A DNA stretch of 64,000 bases from Histomonas meleagridis (taxonomy: Eukaryota > Parabasalia > Tritrichomonadida > Dientamoebidae). A program made the position numbers and the translations under genes. Position 1 is the stretch's first letter; every line of letters starts with the position of its first letter. The stretch is taken from the NCBI GenBank assembly GCA_020186115.1, contig WSYJ01000178.1, positions 1,240,001 to 1,304,000 of the forward strand, written 5' to 3'. The notes beneath the pieces are model-generated. The model did not search any database, was not told the origin of the DNA, and worked only from the letters and a program-made list of their open reading frames with translations. Below, in pieces: positions 28,901 through 37,498 of this stretch.

Positions 28901-31127
28901 AGTTTTCGGAGTTACAAATATAAAAAATTATAAAATTCAAATTTATCAGAAATTTTTCGATTCTTTCATTGCTGAAAGTCCATTTTTTATTACTTATTAC
29001 GAAGACATTTTAACATTTTTGAAACATAATATTCCAATAGATTTAAATGACTTTGGACAAGAATATATAAAAAGACTTTGTTTAATGTCATTGTATACGA
29101 ATTTGACAAAATACCCAAAAATTAATAACTTCTTAAATGAACAACAGATTTTGTTGGACGAACAGATCTTATTACCTTTGAAGTCATATTTCCCGGAATT
29201 TTTGACTGATTTCGATCAGATGCAAATTATTGGCAAAGAATTTAAATTTGAACTTCCGAAAGTTCCTTTCCCTAAAGTCTTAAATTACAACAGCGTAAAA
29301 CTGCAAACAATTAGTGAGAACTTGAAGAGAATTTTGTTGTATAACCAAACGACAATTAGAGGTTATCCATTTCACTTGTTAATTCACTTATGGATAAAGT
29401 TCACAAGTAAGTATCCACCGTTTAATATTCAAGAGGTGTCAAATTGCGTATACAAAATCAGTTTTAAATACTTTATACCGAAGCAAATCAAAATCATCTC
29501 AAAAATTGAGTCGACTAAATTCCAGTTTTCAATAGATTCAGTACGTTACATCAATTTGAATAATAACGAATTATTTTTTTTGCCAAAGAATAAATCGTTT
29601 TATTTAAAAATGAGCACTAAAACACAATTTTACTTTAAGTGTAAGAAAGAAAAGAATTTAACAGAATTCATTAAGAAATATAAAACATTTTTTATTGATG
29701 AAATTAAACAATTTATATTCAATTGGAACACAAGTTTTGATATTTCATTAATATCAAATTTCTCGAATGTTATGATGTCATCGAATTTGTTAATTAACAA
29801 AATCGATCCGAAATTAATAATAAATTTAATTGATACAAAATTCCAATTAAATTTGTTATGTATTCGTTCATATTTAATTATATTATTAAATTGGTTATTT
29901 TATTATAATAATATTTCATTTGATGATAATAACTCATCACGAAATATTTTGATTAAGTCAATGTTACCAAGTTTAAGGAACAAAAGATTCGTCGAATTAA
30001 TTAATGAAAAAAGTAATGATGAAACAATACAATTCGAAGTGAATCGGAAAGAATCAATACAATTACGGAATGGAGATATCAATGACTTAAACAAATCATT
30101 GATTAATCAATTCGTTAAATTAAATATTAATCCTTTGATACTTCGGAAAAAAGGTTTACAGCCATTTAATGTTCGATTTGTTGATGAAATTGGTGTAGAT
30201 GCAGGTGGTTTAGCTCGTGAATTTGTAAATGAATGTGTTAATGATTTAACATCGATGAACTGCGGATTATTTATATCTTTAAAGAATAATAATGAAATAA
30301 TTCCGGTCAATGATCAAAAGGTTTTGAACCATCATTCATGTTATGTATTTGTTGGAGCTTTAATAGGAATTTGTATTCGGACTAATTTGGTACAAAATTT
30401 TAATTTCGCTTCAATCGTTTGGGAATATTTGGCTTCTGGGAACTTAAACATCCAACAGATATTCGAAATAGATAATGACTTTAACCAGTTAATCAAAGAT
30501 TTAAATGACGCATTAACAAAAAAGACATCAAAAGAAGATTTTGACATCAAATTCGGCCAATTGAAATTTGAAATAAAAAATATGAGAGGTGAAGTGATAC
30601 CGTTAAGTCAAAGAGGAAGAGTTGAAAAAGTGACGCTCGAGAATTGTAATGAATTTATTGCGTTGGCAATCGATTATAAGTTATCGGAATTAAGAAATAA
30701 CTTACAGGATATGTATGAAGGCCTATGGGGGAACTTAGGGTTTAAGGCACCGGCTTTTATAACTGCACAAATGTTGGAAGAATCTGCTTGCGGTGAAAAT
30801 GAATTGACATTTGATATATTGTCAAGGATTATTAGGTTCGAAGGAATCTCTGGTGAACAACAAAGACAGTTCATAAGAGTTTTGAAACAATTTACAAACG
30901 AACAAAGATTATTGTTCTTAAGATTTTCAACCGGTAGAGCAAGACTTCCGTTGAAGATAGAAAAGGATTTCTGTATCATCGTGAACCATACGCCAAGTAG
31001 AGATTATTTGCCTTCGGCTTCAACTTGCTTCAATCAGTTTCATTTGCCTTTTTATTCATCTTTCGAAAAGATGTTTAATATGATTAGAATAGCGATAGAG
31101 AATACAGAGTCGTTCGAAAATAGGTAA
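22995..31127 (+). CDS. Giant HECT-domain E3 ubiquitin ligase
   Basis: The frame of 2710 residues starts at an ATG at 22995. The C-terminal 340 residues (about 2370-2710) form a complete HECT domain. Its N-lobe begins near RFVDEIGVDAGGLAREF, the C-lobe contains FSTGRARLP, and the catalytic cysteine is C2678 in SASTCFNQFHLP. HECT ligases accept ubiquitin on this Cys and pass it to a substrate. The N-terminal 550 residues hold beta-rich, propeller-like sequence (for example SKSLICCNNGKRIYVLGSHS), as in the large HECT families with repeat domains. The middle (about 24600-29000) is extremely rich in Asn, Ile, Lys and Phe and poor in recognisable motifs, while the HECT end uses a less biased composition. 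The substrate is unknown. Confidence 0.88.
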   Translation: MRTSNRQNQSSTPDEDETISNSVEIFNVFLDELSLSKIFERTDPEETNQQNKQTDNILSNETYFVDILLNPLIYTQYDSHFKVWQKIIAPAFTKNQENTPMSYRTLQSYFSFLKLRSKNLHTDSEILQSKKESQEQELIRNLHVIRSIYKKPNIDLSRFLNYDLINDPLEISTQFRNSIVDYSSCLSALLYGINSYDLTLVLESLFHFMIDNYSPVNSSLFPFNEFFLPISKLSLVNSIDFIGHKFLHKIPLNGIKKFKLDSSHSKSLICCNNGKRIYVLGSHSKISVLSLSRNIVQNESRLRTIDFKMPKIEAINLFITSSNGYILLGGPYMKNYKILKQNPFSISENEPTYKSLDEDTKVFIPKPILPLCSDGYYIYSLNSNKLISIFSLESNTIIFHKTIELKQGTNNLNPNYPKLIPNEFHTDSYMYTNGATLSFLIPYQNFDSKRFRYFVRNFSLLNGIHINDIIINLPFELISITFDPWNKVEWALAINSNKLYLEKFEVYGSMPIWITGINNYYVYDYESIIDFFFIIIEKFISHFIGCNIKSIINSYQQYNLETEQFFSPNNKNEFYRIIITFLNFFIDYIIDSNDVNSIKYIQTLISLLQYNLSNSLKPLLKSVQENILNCFIQMLKNEKFNRIYKLIIYTLISSFNSLFKNNYESCSLIFEIIFQKLKIENIIFYISLIQDTNKICYLFNSNTINLIIGNLFDVLVNNKKPNYLTSDEMEFLSTFQYSLLIEINKIYKNNIDSKLKETFFTYSQLILQKIIQFIMISLYEIHSNLNRILFSPFVQLFRKFILLLQNLTSYYEISSNLIYSILPTFTAFLQYLNKIQKNEFENINFYNNKIQTKYSFFLEFYSVYIDIIFCNLDDKNELKILMKYPFLNNIKNIDIPNNIIKISNNEIFEKMILSNKKMSLFIGKITNEEKNILGLIFEAFSKQILNKNNNKNTTDDIHLIIDSVIKIYSEMKLIKQQSLKNKMINYNNYIKNIKQKSQIILNLTNCNENSLNLIKNFQMFILDDFNLSIIKNINKIQRNISFTLNLITKTLNTKINFNYILYLLEKFEKIDPNNFIITLNYTKKIDKKDHIGYSFVIELLKILKKLMTKNIFSNNFKVFYLNFLNIIGKFDSKSFNKNLMNLILNNKLPKNFLFLIISFYFGMKFQNPNLKLTNIKCDKDNIDDINFFILLIKTGNQNPYKFKDIKNYFYKCSPKYYHLISLLLFEILQKSKNKIKIFKWILNEISLICLGIQNCDNENNTSNSYINGCCELIEILKLCLTYENETKNVLYELIKNILMKKKTDKLYSVFAILSNSIKNIRINSLIERNNEIFYIININYEKKIYFCYKIPINDESIIIEINFNEDIKPISNYPFKPNLFKEIDLLIPYFINALNNDIKSPLNYYILSSLSIYLKEKEFLQKFLLRKFTLNSFDFNNSKNDFLLLLKMNLNMKSLGFKNQIHFDDKFYNSDFTKINCKITKNEIITQEENEFNLFVSSILSQNQINFLEIDVDSDVNFGIQNFSVTPSNTLTYLYSTKTKQFIYNSYLITKKIDENIKNFLVIYNPFKKKVKFYTKNIKLNSFKINGKNICFIIQTFTKTKINYKIYSKINSFNYNCPYSGKIIFHKQKNNKILYDKSAKVILQNNLIQMKCKTFLKLRNNIIGNNSFIIYPNDIPINFTKLKQNNISNIKTPIFITKTKNFLTNLIIKTENNKYIYPLHPNYYQFLPTNIINFYSTSIINNIQNETKNEILFYTFYNNIFTDLNEIFEIFSLNYNNLIEYIIYLLIYIEPINLNTKKLINFGINVIDLQISNKYLHKITLMNLINLMKKNTNLFIDKLFDYLMNLFNNTSEHFILKNHPNALTISLKHIQKNKTILIPNANYLLIFKSDFSCNTSNKTLVKLLTNNKIIEIKNEIYIIKNNEITFGNINENINNNLIILPIYNNINVSFYGTFLRLIITLKYFIYFIKVFGVTNIKNYKIQIYQKFFDSFIAESPFFITYYEDILTFLKHNIPIDLNDFGQEYIKRLCLMSLYTNLTKYPKINNFLNEQQILLDEQILLPLKSYFPEFLTDFDQMQIIGKEFKFELPKVPFPKVLNYNSVKLQTISENLKRILLYNQTTIRGYPFHLLIHLWIKFTSKYPPFNIQEVSNCVYKISFKYFIPKQIKIISKIESTKFQFSIDSVRYINLNNNELFFLPKNKSFYLKMSTKTQFYFKCKKEKNLTEFIKKYKTFFIDEIKQFIFNWNTSFDISLISNFSNVMMSSNLLINKIDPKLIINLIDTKFQLNLLCIRSYLIILLNWLFYYNNISFDDNNSSRNILIKSMLPSLRNKRFVELINEKSNDETIQFEVNRKESIQLRNGDINDLNKSLINQFVKLNINPLILRKKGLQPFNVRFVDEIGVDAGGLAREFVNECVNDLTSMNCGLFISLKNNNEIIPVNDQKVLNHHSCYVFVGALIGICIRTNLVQNFNFASIVWEYLASGNLNIQQIFEIDNDFNQLIKDLNDALTKKTSKEDFDIKFGQLKFEIKNMRGEVIPLSQRGRVEKVTLENCNEFIALAIDYKLSELRNNLQDMYEGLWGNLGFKAPAFITAQMLEESACGENELTFDILSRIIRFEGISGEQQRQFIRVLKQFTNEQRLLFLRFSTGRARLPLKIEKDFCIIVNHTPSRDYLPSASTCFNQFHLPFYSSFEKMFNMIRIAIENTESFENR

Positions 31128-31569
31128 TTTATTATATAATAAAATATAACTTTAGAATAAAAAAAAAATGAAAATTTTTGAATTATTACGATAGAATTTT
31201 CAAAGTGACGATGGATTTTTCAATGGAAAATAGTTTTCGTTTGTTAAAAGTTTCTTTGAGATAAATTCAATAATAATTTATAAGAATTAAAAATCATAAT
31301 GTTACAAGAAATAATAATTGATGTGCATGGTTAATGATTTTCAAAATTTAAACTTTGAAAGCAAAATACAGATGTTGTGACATTATTTATTAAAAACAAG
31401 AAGAAACTCATAAAATGCAAATGATTTAATCATTAATTAAATTTTTTTTTTGTTTGGATAACAAATGGTATCATTATTTTGAACACAAATATCTGAAAAA
31501 TATATAAATTTTCATTAGGGTGCTTCAAAAACCGATAGAATTTTTTTAAACGGCTGAAATTATAGAGTA
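31128..31569. other. Intergenic, no gene seen
   Basis: This is A+T-rich sequence between two plus-strand genes. AAAGTGACG at 31202-31210 matches a motif seen near other gene borders. I see nothing else. Confidence 0.4.
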
Positions 31570-34179
31570 ATGTTTCTTCAATTTTTAGGATTTTGCATTT
31601 CATTAAATGATAACTTCACATTCACCTGTTACACAAAGGATAAGTACTATTCATCAAAATTATGTGCAGATTTACCAATAATTTGTAACTTAAAATCTCA
31701 ATATGATGACATTAAATTCAAAAAAATCAATTGGGATTATAATAAAGAATGCACTTACGAGCCAAATGTTAAGAAAACAACATATATTAAATTTTCTTGT
31801 CCTGCAAATAATTACTCATTAAAAATAAATATAGAATATAAAAGAAAGGGATCTAAAAGTAATAAGTTTACACATAGCGTAAATCTTAATTTTGAAGTTT
31901 GCAATGAGTATCATTGGTATGTTAAAAATGATAATATATTAAATGGTACTTCTGAAATTGAAATATGGCCAATAAGTTCTTTATCAGGAAGTGAACAAGA
32001 GTTAAATCAAACAGCAGTTGTTCCATCAAATGAATCAAAGGAATTTTCATATGCATTAAATCATCAACAAATAAAACCTATAATAACATCTGACCCATTG
32101 TCACAATTCTTTGCAAATAGCACATTCTTTGATGATTCTAAGGCAATTTGGAAAACCAAACTATATTTTAATGAAATGAGTAATTTTAGGATACACGTAT
32201 CATCAAACGGGAGCACCCTTCAGCATCACCACATTCACGATGCTGTTCATACTCTTTATCCACAAATAATTAATTTTCAAAATATCTTTGAAAATAATTT
32301 TGATGCTAAAAAAGTTGATAAGCAAAGGGTTAGTTTTAATGTAGGCCTTCAAAAAATTCGTAGACATCCTACATATAAAAATATTGCATTCATTTATTCA
32401 AAACCTTATCTGATGACAACTTATAATGATTTTGATACATATGAAATATTAGAGTTTTCTAATAATGTTAATGATATTGTTATGACTTCAAAAGGTATTT
32501 TTTATGTTTCGGATTCTTTTCTTAATTTTTTCGATTTTGAAAATAACCGAAAATTTAACGGTCCCCAGATCAAAAGCAAAATTAAAAAATTAATATCAAC
32601 AAACAATTTAATTATTGCTTTTGATGATTCAAATGGCTTTTACTATTCAACTAATTCTGTTCAATTCAGTTATTTTAATGATGTTAAAAATCAAATAATT
32701 GATTCTTGCATTATTACTCCAAATAATGAACTTGTTTCATTCTTGGTCTTAATAAATGAATCGTATTATGTCAAAACATTTAAGATCAAAGACAATAAAA
32801 TAAAACTAAAAAAAGAATCATTTGTCGCCAAATTAGATGTTTTAGGAAAGGAACATTCTCCTTTCCTCTCACCGAATGACTTTGGCCATTTGTTTGTTTG
32901 TGGAAAAGAAATCTTTGTTTCGACTGATTATTGCGGAACATTTTCAAAAATTGAACATATTATTAGTGACCATTCTAATGATTTTGGATATGTTTTAGAC
33001 ATAACATTTTCTAGTGACGGATTTATTTGCGTTTTAACATCAAATGGATATATTTATCTTGGAAAAATTGATCAAAACTTTCTTATTCAACTTCAATATC
33101 TTGGATTTACAAACTCAAAGGTATCCTTTGACTCATATGATAGGTTGTATTTGTTTAGTTTCCCATTTATATTAAATCAAAATGAAATTATCAAATATCC
33201 AATTCCCATTAAAAGTGAAATTTCACTGTTTTCAAAACGTTTCCCATATGAAATAGGTGATAAGTGTCCAATAAAATCATTTACTGTTGACATTCCAAAT
33301 TCAACTAATCTGATATATCTTGATAAAAATTCCAAAGTTAATGTAACCATTACTATTGTATCTGATATAGGAATTCATCCAACAATTCGTGCATCTGATG
33401 CACATATACTTCATAGAGTATCAACAGATGAATTTGATAAATTTGTTTCTAAAAATAAAACAACCAAAACAACAATAACATCATTAAAGCTCAAATCTCA
33501 AAAAGAAGGATTTGATCATTTAATTATCTCTGGAACAAATAATTTTTCATGTTTAAACTCATCAAAAATTTTGAATATATATTCGGGGTGCCCCAAACAT
33601 CGCACGTTAAGAGTCAAAAATGAAAAAAATTTAAATTTATTTTATTCTAAGACAAGATTTAAACCAGAATTAGCTATATATGATAACAACGAATTTATTT
33701 CAGATGTTGATTCTGATTTTGTTGTTTTTTCACATGATACTAATAATAATAAAATTAGATATTGTTTAACTGCTAAAGAAGCAAAATGTAAAAGAAAGCC
33801 TCAATCATGGGCAATGTTTAATAATTATAAGGATTGGAATAAGTCATCATATGTAAATTGTTTTGATGGAAATCAAAATGATTTTTATGAAGATGAACCA
33901 TATAACATTTTGAACAACACTAATGATAACTGTGTCATTTTGAATCCAAAAAATGCGAAATATCATTTCACGGCCATAGTTTTGGATCCTGATTATTCAT
34001 TTTGTGATTTGTCTGTTAATTTCACTGTGAACGTTTTTGGCGAACCAATGAATGTTTGGGTTTCGATTTTTATGATTTTAATGATTTTATTGGTTTCGTT
34101 TGTGGTTATAATTGCGATTCATTTTTATTTGAATATTAAACACAAAATGAAAATGAATGCGAAAAGAAAGAAAACTTGA
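31570..34179 (+). CDS. Single-pass membrane protein resembling CatSper auxiliary subunits (beta/gamma/delta/epsilon type)
   Basis: The 869-residue frame starts with a short hydrophobic signal (MFLQFLGFCISL). A large ectodomain of beta-propeller character follows (about 250-540); a typical blade is DITFSSDGFICVLTSNGYIY. Next comes a beta-sandwich part with GCPKHRTLRV near residue 673, then a cysteine-containing module with QSWAMFN and DPDYSFCDL (about 806) running into FTVNVFGEP. One membrane span lies at about 828-852, and the tail is short and basic. This order, and the GCPxxxxLRV, DPxYSFC and FGxP signatures just before the membrane, are what I know from the large auxiliary subunits of CatSper, the flagellar calcium channel complex of animal sperm and some protists. 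The assignment rests on motif recall. If correct, the protein would sit in the flagellar membrane. The alternative is an unrelated propeller-bearing surface protein. Confidence 0.5.
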   Translation: MFLQFLGFCISLNDNFTFTCYTKDKYYSSKLCADLPIICNLKSQYDDIKFKKINWDYNKECTYEPNVKKTTYIKFSCPANNYSLKINIEYKRKGSKSNKFTHSVNLNFEVCNEYHWYVKNDNILNGTSEIEIWPISSLSGSEQELNQTAVVPSNESKEFSYALNHQQIKPIITSDPLSQFFANSTFFDDSKAIWKTKLYFNEMSNFRIHVSSNGSTLQHHHIHDAVHTLYPQIINFQNIFENNFDAKKVDKQRVSFNVGLQKIRRHPTYKNIAFIYSKPYLMTTYNDFDTYEILEFSNNVNDIVMTSKGIFYVSDSFLNFFDFENNRKFNGPQIKSKIKKLISTNNLIIAFDDSNGFYYSTNSVQFSYFNDVKNQIIDSCIITPNNELVSFLVLINESYYVKTFKIKDNKIKLKKESFVAKLDVLGKEHSPFLSPNDFGHLFVCGKEIFVSTDYCGTFSKIEHIISDHSNDFGYVLDITFSSDGFICVLTSNGYIYLGKIDQNFLIQLQYLGFTNSKVSFDSYDRLYLFSFPFILNQNEIIKYPIPIKSEISLFSKRFPYEIGDKCPIKSFTVDIPNSTNLIYLDKNSKVNVTITIVSDIGIHPTIRASDAHILHRVSTDEFDKFVSKNKTTKTTITSLKLKSQKEGFDHLIISGTNNFSCLNSSKILNIYSGCPKHRTLRVKNEKNLNLFYSKTRFKPELAIYDNNEFISDVDSDFVVFSHDTNNNKIRYCLTAKEAKCKRKPQSWAMFNNYKDWNKSSYVNCFDGNQNDFYEDEPYNILNNTNDNCVILNPKNAKYHFTAIVLDPDYSFCDLSVNFTVNVFGEPMNVWVSIFMILMILLVSFVVIIAIHFYLNIKHKMKMNAKRKKT

Positions 34180-34225
34180 AATTGTTTTTTATAAATAAAT
34201 ATTAATGTTTGATTTACTTGTTTGC

Positions 34226-35207
34226 ATGTCATTAAAAAATTTCTCATTTCCGAATACAGTTAAATGGATCAGAGATTATTCATTTTGTGGATATGAAAGC
34301 TTAAAAGAAATCATTATCGGAGATAATTTAAATGAAGTCTGGTCTTCTGCATTTCAAGAATGATCTAAATGAGAAATAGTTATCATAGGTGAAAAAATAA
34401 GGATGAATTGATCCTTAAACATTTTATTTTTGCAAAACTTTAAAGGCGGTTATTATTGGAAGAAATGTAAGTGAAATCAAAGAATTTGCATTGAGCAGTT
34501 ATAAGAATCCTGTATTTATTTTAATTAATGGAGTCAAAGAACCAACAATAGAATCAACTGCTTTCGATTGCACTGTCCCAGCTAATGATGTAGTTATAAT
34601 ATCAAGTTTATATCATAATACGAGTTTGGTACATTTGAAATACTAAATATGTCAGATGATAATGAATGTAATAAATATTTTTGGCAAACACTCACTATAT
34701 CAAATGCATATACGAAATCAAATAATTTTACAAATTCAATAACATTTTCTTTATATTTATTATCAAATACATTTACTCAGTCAAGAATATTTACACTATT
34801 ATATGCATTCACAAACATATTCAAACGTGTGTTCAGAATCAAAATTTCTACAGAGATTATTTTCTGTAATAATTTTTTTTTCATATTCATTAACTTTATT
34901 ACATTTAAATTCCATATGCAAACATATGTCATTAGAATATATATATATATATATATTGCAATTTAATTATTCCTTACATTAACTAATTCAAGTTATACAT
35001 ATATTTTCAAAATTGCTAATTTATGATAACACATTTTATCAATATTTTTCGTATTACATATTTTATACAACAATTACTCAAAATGACACTCAACGTGACC
35101 AAAGCACATCAAAAAGTATCATAATTGGTGTCATATGTGGTTCAGTTGCAATAATTCTTTTGGTCATAGGAATAATTATATTTGTTTGTGTGTATCCGTC
35201 AAAGTAA
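34226..35207 (+). pseudogene. Decayed BspA-like leucine-rich-repeat surface protein gene
   Basis: From the ATG at 34226 the translation starts as an LRR_5/BspA repeat (TVKWIRDYSFCGYESLKEII, then GDNLNEVWSSAFQE). A TGA then stands where the family has its usual Cys codon, and more stops follow. After a frame change the repeat register resumes (VIIGRNVSEIKEFALSSYKN) up to about 34645. From 34649 an F-T-x-S type stalk appears (SNTFTQSRIFTLLYAFTN), and at 35094-35207 a membrane span with a short tail (SIIIGVICGSVAIILLVIGI and on). Repeats, stalk, membrane span and tail are the parts of a trichomonad BspA-like protein in the right order, but at least three in-frame stops and frame changes break it. 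Only a few repeats are left. Live family members are surface proteins thought to act in adhesion. Confidence 0.7.
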
Positions 35208-35328
35208 AAAACAAATTTCACAAAAATATTCCGAATTATAATTCTTTTCAACACTTTATTAAATTAAAAATAAATTGGTAAAATTTAGAGGAAAAAAATT
35301 AGCTAAAATTTAGCTTTTAGAAATCATT

Positions 35329-36492
35329 TCAAATTACGACTGCGAAAATTGTCGCAATTAAGCCAACAACCAAAGTGTACGAAGTTAAACTCTTCAATCT
35401 CAATCCAACAGATTCTGTTTCAGTCTCAGTTTCAGCTTCAGCTTCGCTTTGAGTTTCAGCTTCGCTTTGAGTTTCAACTTCGCTTTCGTCTCCTCCTTCA
35501 GATGGCATAAATTCTAATAATTTGTTCTTTTCCACAGTATATTTAATGTTGCTTGGAATACCCGATAAGTCAAGATATTTCTGGTACAATTCATTTACAT
35601 ATATTGTCAATTCGAAATTTTGAACATTTTCCCAATTGCCAGTAAAGTTTAATCCGATTGTTGCGTTTGGTAAGTATCCATAATCTCTATAGAATTCGAC
35701 TTCATGTGATCTATTATACAATCTATCAAACATAAGTCTTGAAGGTGATTCAAAATATATTTTTTGCGATTGAGGTTCTGTGACGCCTTCTGGAAGTATC
35801 ATCTCAATGATCATTGGCCAATCAGCATATGGATCAGTCATTAATGTTATTCCTTTTAATGTTGTTTTGTTGTTTAGTAAAATGTTATCTTCATTAAATG
35901 TAATCGATTTAAGTTGATAAATATCGGTGCGATATATTTTGTTCGGGGAATGATATTGTGGCTTTTCGAGTACTTCTAAATTCGTCATGATAAGATTATT
36001 TGCTGTTAATGAACTGGAATTATCTCGAGATGATATGCCATTGATGATCAATGTATCAAATTTCATGTTGTTGAAGTCAACATTTGTGCCTCCATCGATG
36101 TATACTAAAGGAAGTGAATTTGAAATATCATAATTGCTTGGTGTTAGATTAACTTTGCACACAGAGGAGAAAAAATTAAAAAATGGAAGTTTGTCATCAA
36201 CGTTATCTAAATCAATTGTAAGATCTTTCGAAATCTCAACATAAATATGCGAAAATTTACCAACAAGATCAGAAAGTTTTACATTTTTTGGTGGATTTGG
36301 TGTTATTTCATATTCGATATTAGATACAGCATTAGCTGCGTCATTACATAATTGTTGATAATATTCATCATCTGGATGTTCTTCAGCCATTTGATGATAA
36401 AATTCCTCCATAGTATAAAAACTTTCGTCGTTTCCAATAGAGCAGTATTTGAATGAAACACTTGAAACAAGGGAAAAATACAATAACAACAT
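35329..36492 (-). CDS. Secreted or membrane-anchored surface protein, family member 1
   Basis: I take the ATG at 36492 as the start (MLLLYFSLVSSVSF), because it gives a clean signal peptide and aligns with the start of the paralogue at 45109; the longer frame begins with GTG. The mature part is about 380 residues with no family I can name. Close to the C-terminus is a low-complexity hinge of alternating Ser, Glu, Ala and Thr (SEAETQ-type repeats). It is followed by a hydrophobic segment that ends the protein (YTLVVGLIATIFAVVI), which could be a membrane span or a GPI-addition signal. Its paralogue lies 10 kb away on the other strand. The two share the LVSSxS start, LCxxAxxAxSN near residue 60, and a late stretch (LNFTGNWENVQNFELTIYV here, INFIGHWGKQCGHKFHLYV there). 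Confidence 0.65.
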   Translation of the reverse strand: MLLLYFSLVSSVSFKYCSIGNDESFYTMEEFYHQMAEEHPDDEYYQQLCNDAANAVSNIEYEITPNPPKNVKLSDLVGKFSHIYVEISKDLTIDLDNVDDKLPFFNFFSSVCKVNLTPSNYDISNSLPLVYIDGGTNVDFNNMKFDTLIINGISSRDNSSSLTANNLIMTNLEVLEKPQYHSPNKIYRTDIYQLKSITFNEDNILLNNKTTLKGITLMTDPYADWPMIIEMILPEGVTEPQSQKIYFESPSRLMFDRLYNRSHEVEFYRDYGYLPNATIGLNFTGNWENVQNFELTIYVNELYQKYLDLSGIPSNIKYTVEKNKLLEFMPSEGGDESEVETQSEAETQSEAEAETETETESVGLRLKSLTSYTLVVGLIATIFAVVI

Positions 36493-37498
36493 CTGTTTGT
36501 GATATATCAACTCCACCTTTTGAAAATTTTACATTTCACAATTTTAATTGAAAATCATTTCACTTTTGACAATTTTGAAATAAAAAATGCCAGTTTGTCA
36601 GAAAAAATGCCAATAAAAAACAAAAAAATTTTATTCATTATTATAAAGATGCTTAGCCAATATTTTGATTCTATAATATAACGATCAATTTTAATGTTCC
36701 CTTCTCTAAAATTTAAATAATGAAAATTTCAGAAAAACCTGTTTTTGTGTCAGGTAAATATAATTTCACGATAAAAATATTATGTGTGTGCTTACACTCT
36801 TTCTTAATAGTACGGGTCTGGTGGTTTCTTGTGGTGAAAAGTGCCATGATATAGGTTGTAAATGAATTTGACATTAAATTAAAAAATTCACGAAGTGACG
36901 ACACAAAAGTGTCAACTTTACATCGCCAAGAAGTTAACGTTCTCTGTTTCTGGCGTGCATAAACGTTTGGTGATCATACAATTTAATAAATTATTGAAAA
37001 TTTAAAATCTAATAAAATTGTAATAAATGAAATGAGGAATGTGGTAATTGGAGAATCGATGATTATATTTGAGCAACATATAATTATTAACATTTTACAG
37101 CAAATTGTTTGAAACTTCTCCAGGCGAAAAGAATACATCAAGTTGATTGGGCGGATAGACCTTCGCCAATTATGAAGACAATTGTCCAAAATGAATTTGC
37201 TAATTAAACACAAAAAAAATTATTTCATAATTTGATTTGTTAACTTAAAAGTAATGATGAAATATAAATGAGTTTAACTGTAGTAATATTTTATTGATAT
37301 ATGTGAACAGAATAATCTACATATATATAGAATTACAGAACATAATGTTAATGAAGCAGTATTTTTACTGTTATTAATATCTTATTTAAATATTTTCCAA
37401 TCAAGTTATTTCATCTCTTTTTCAATTCAAAATCATCTATTGTTAATTTTGATTTCTTTTTATTCTAAAATATTTCAAAATTCGGCAAAAATATTATT
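36493..37498. other. Gene-poor intergenic stretch with one coding-like scrap
   Basis: No intact gene is visible. A short plus-strand stretch at about 37093-37205 reads FTANCLKLLQAKRIHQVDWA, then DRPSPIMKTIVQNEFAN, and stops, which looks more protein-like than its surroundings; it may be a gene relic. Around 36892-36914 there are two motif-like strings, GAAGTGACG and AAAGTGTCA, of the kind seen near other gene borders. Confidence 0.35.
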
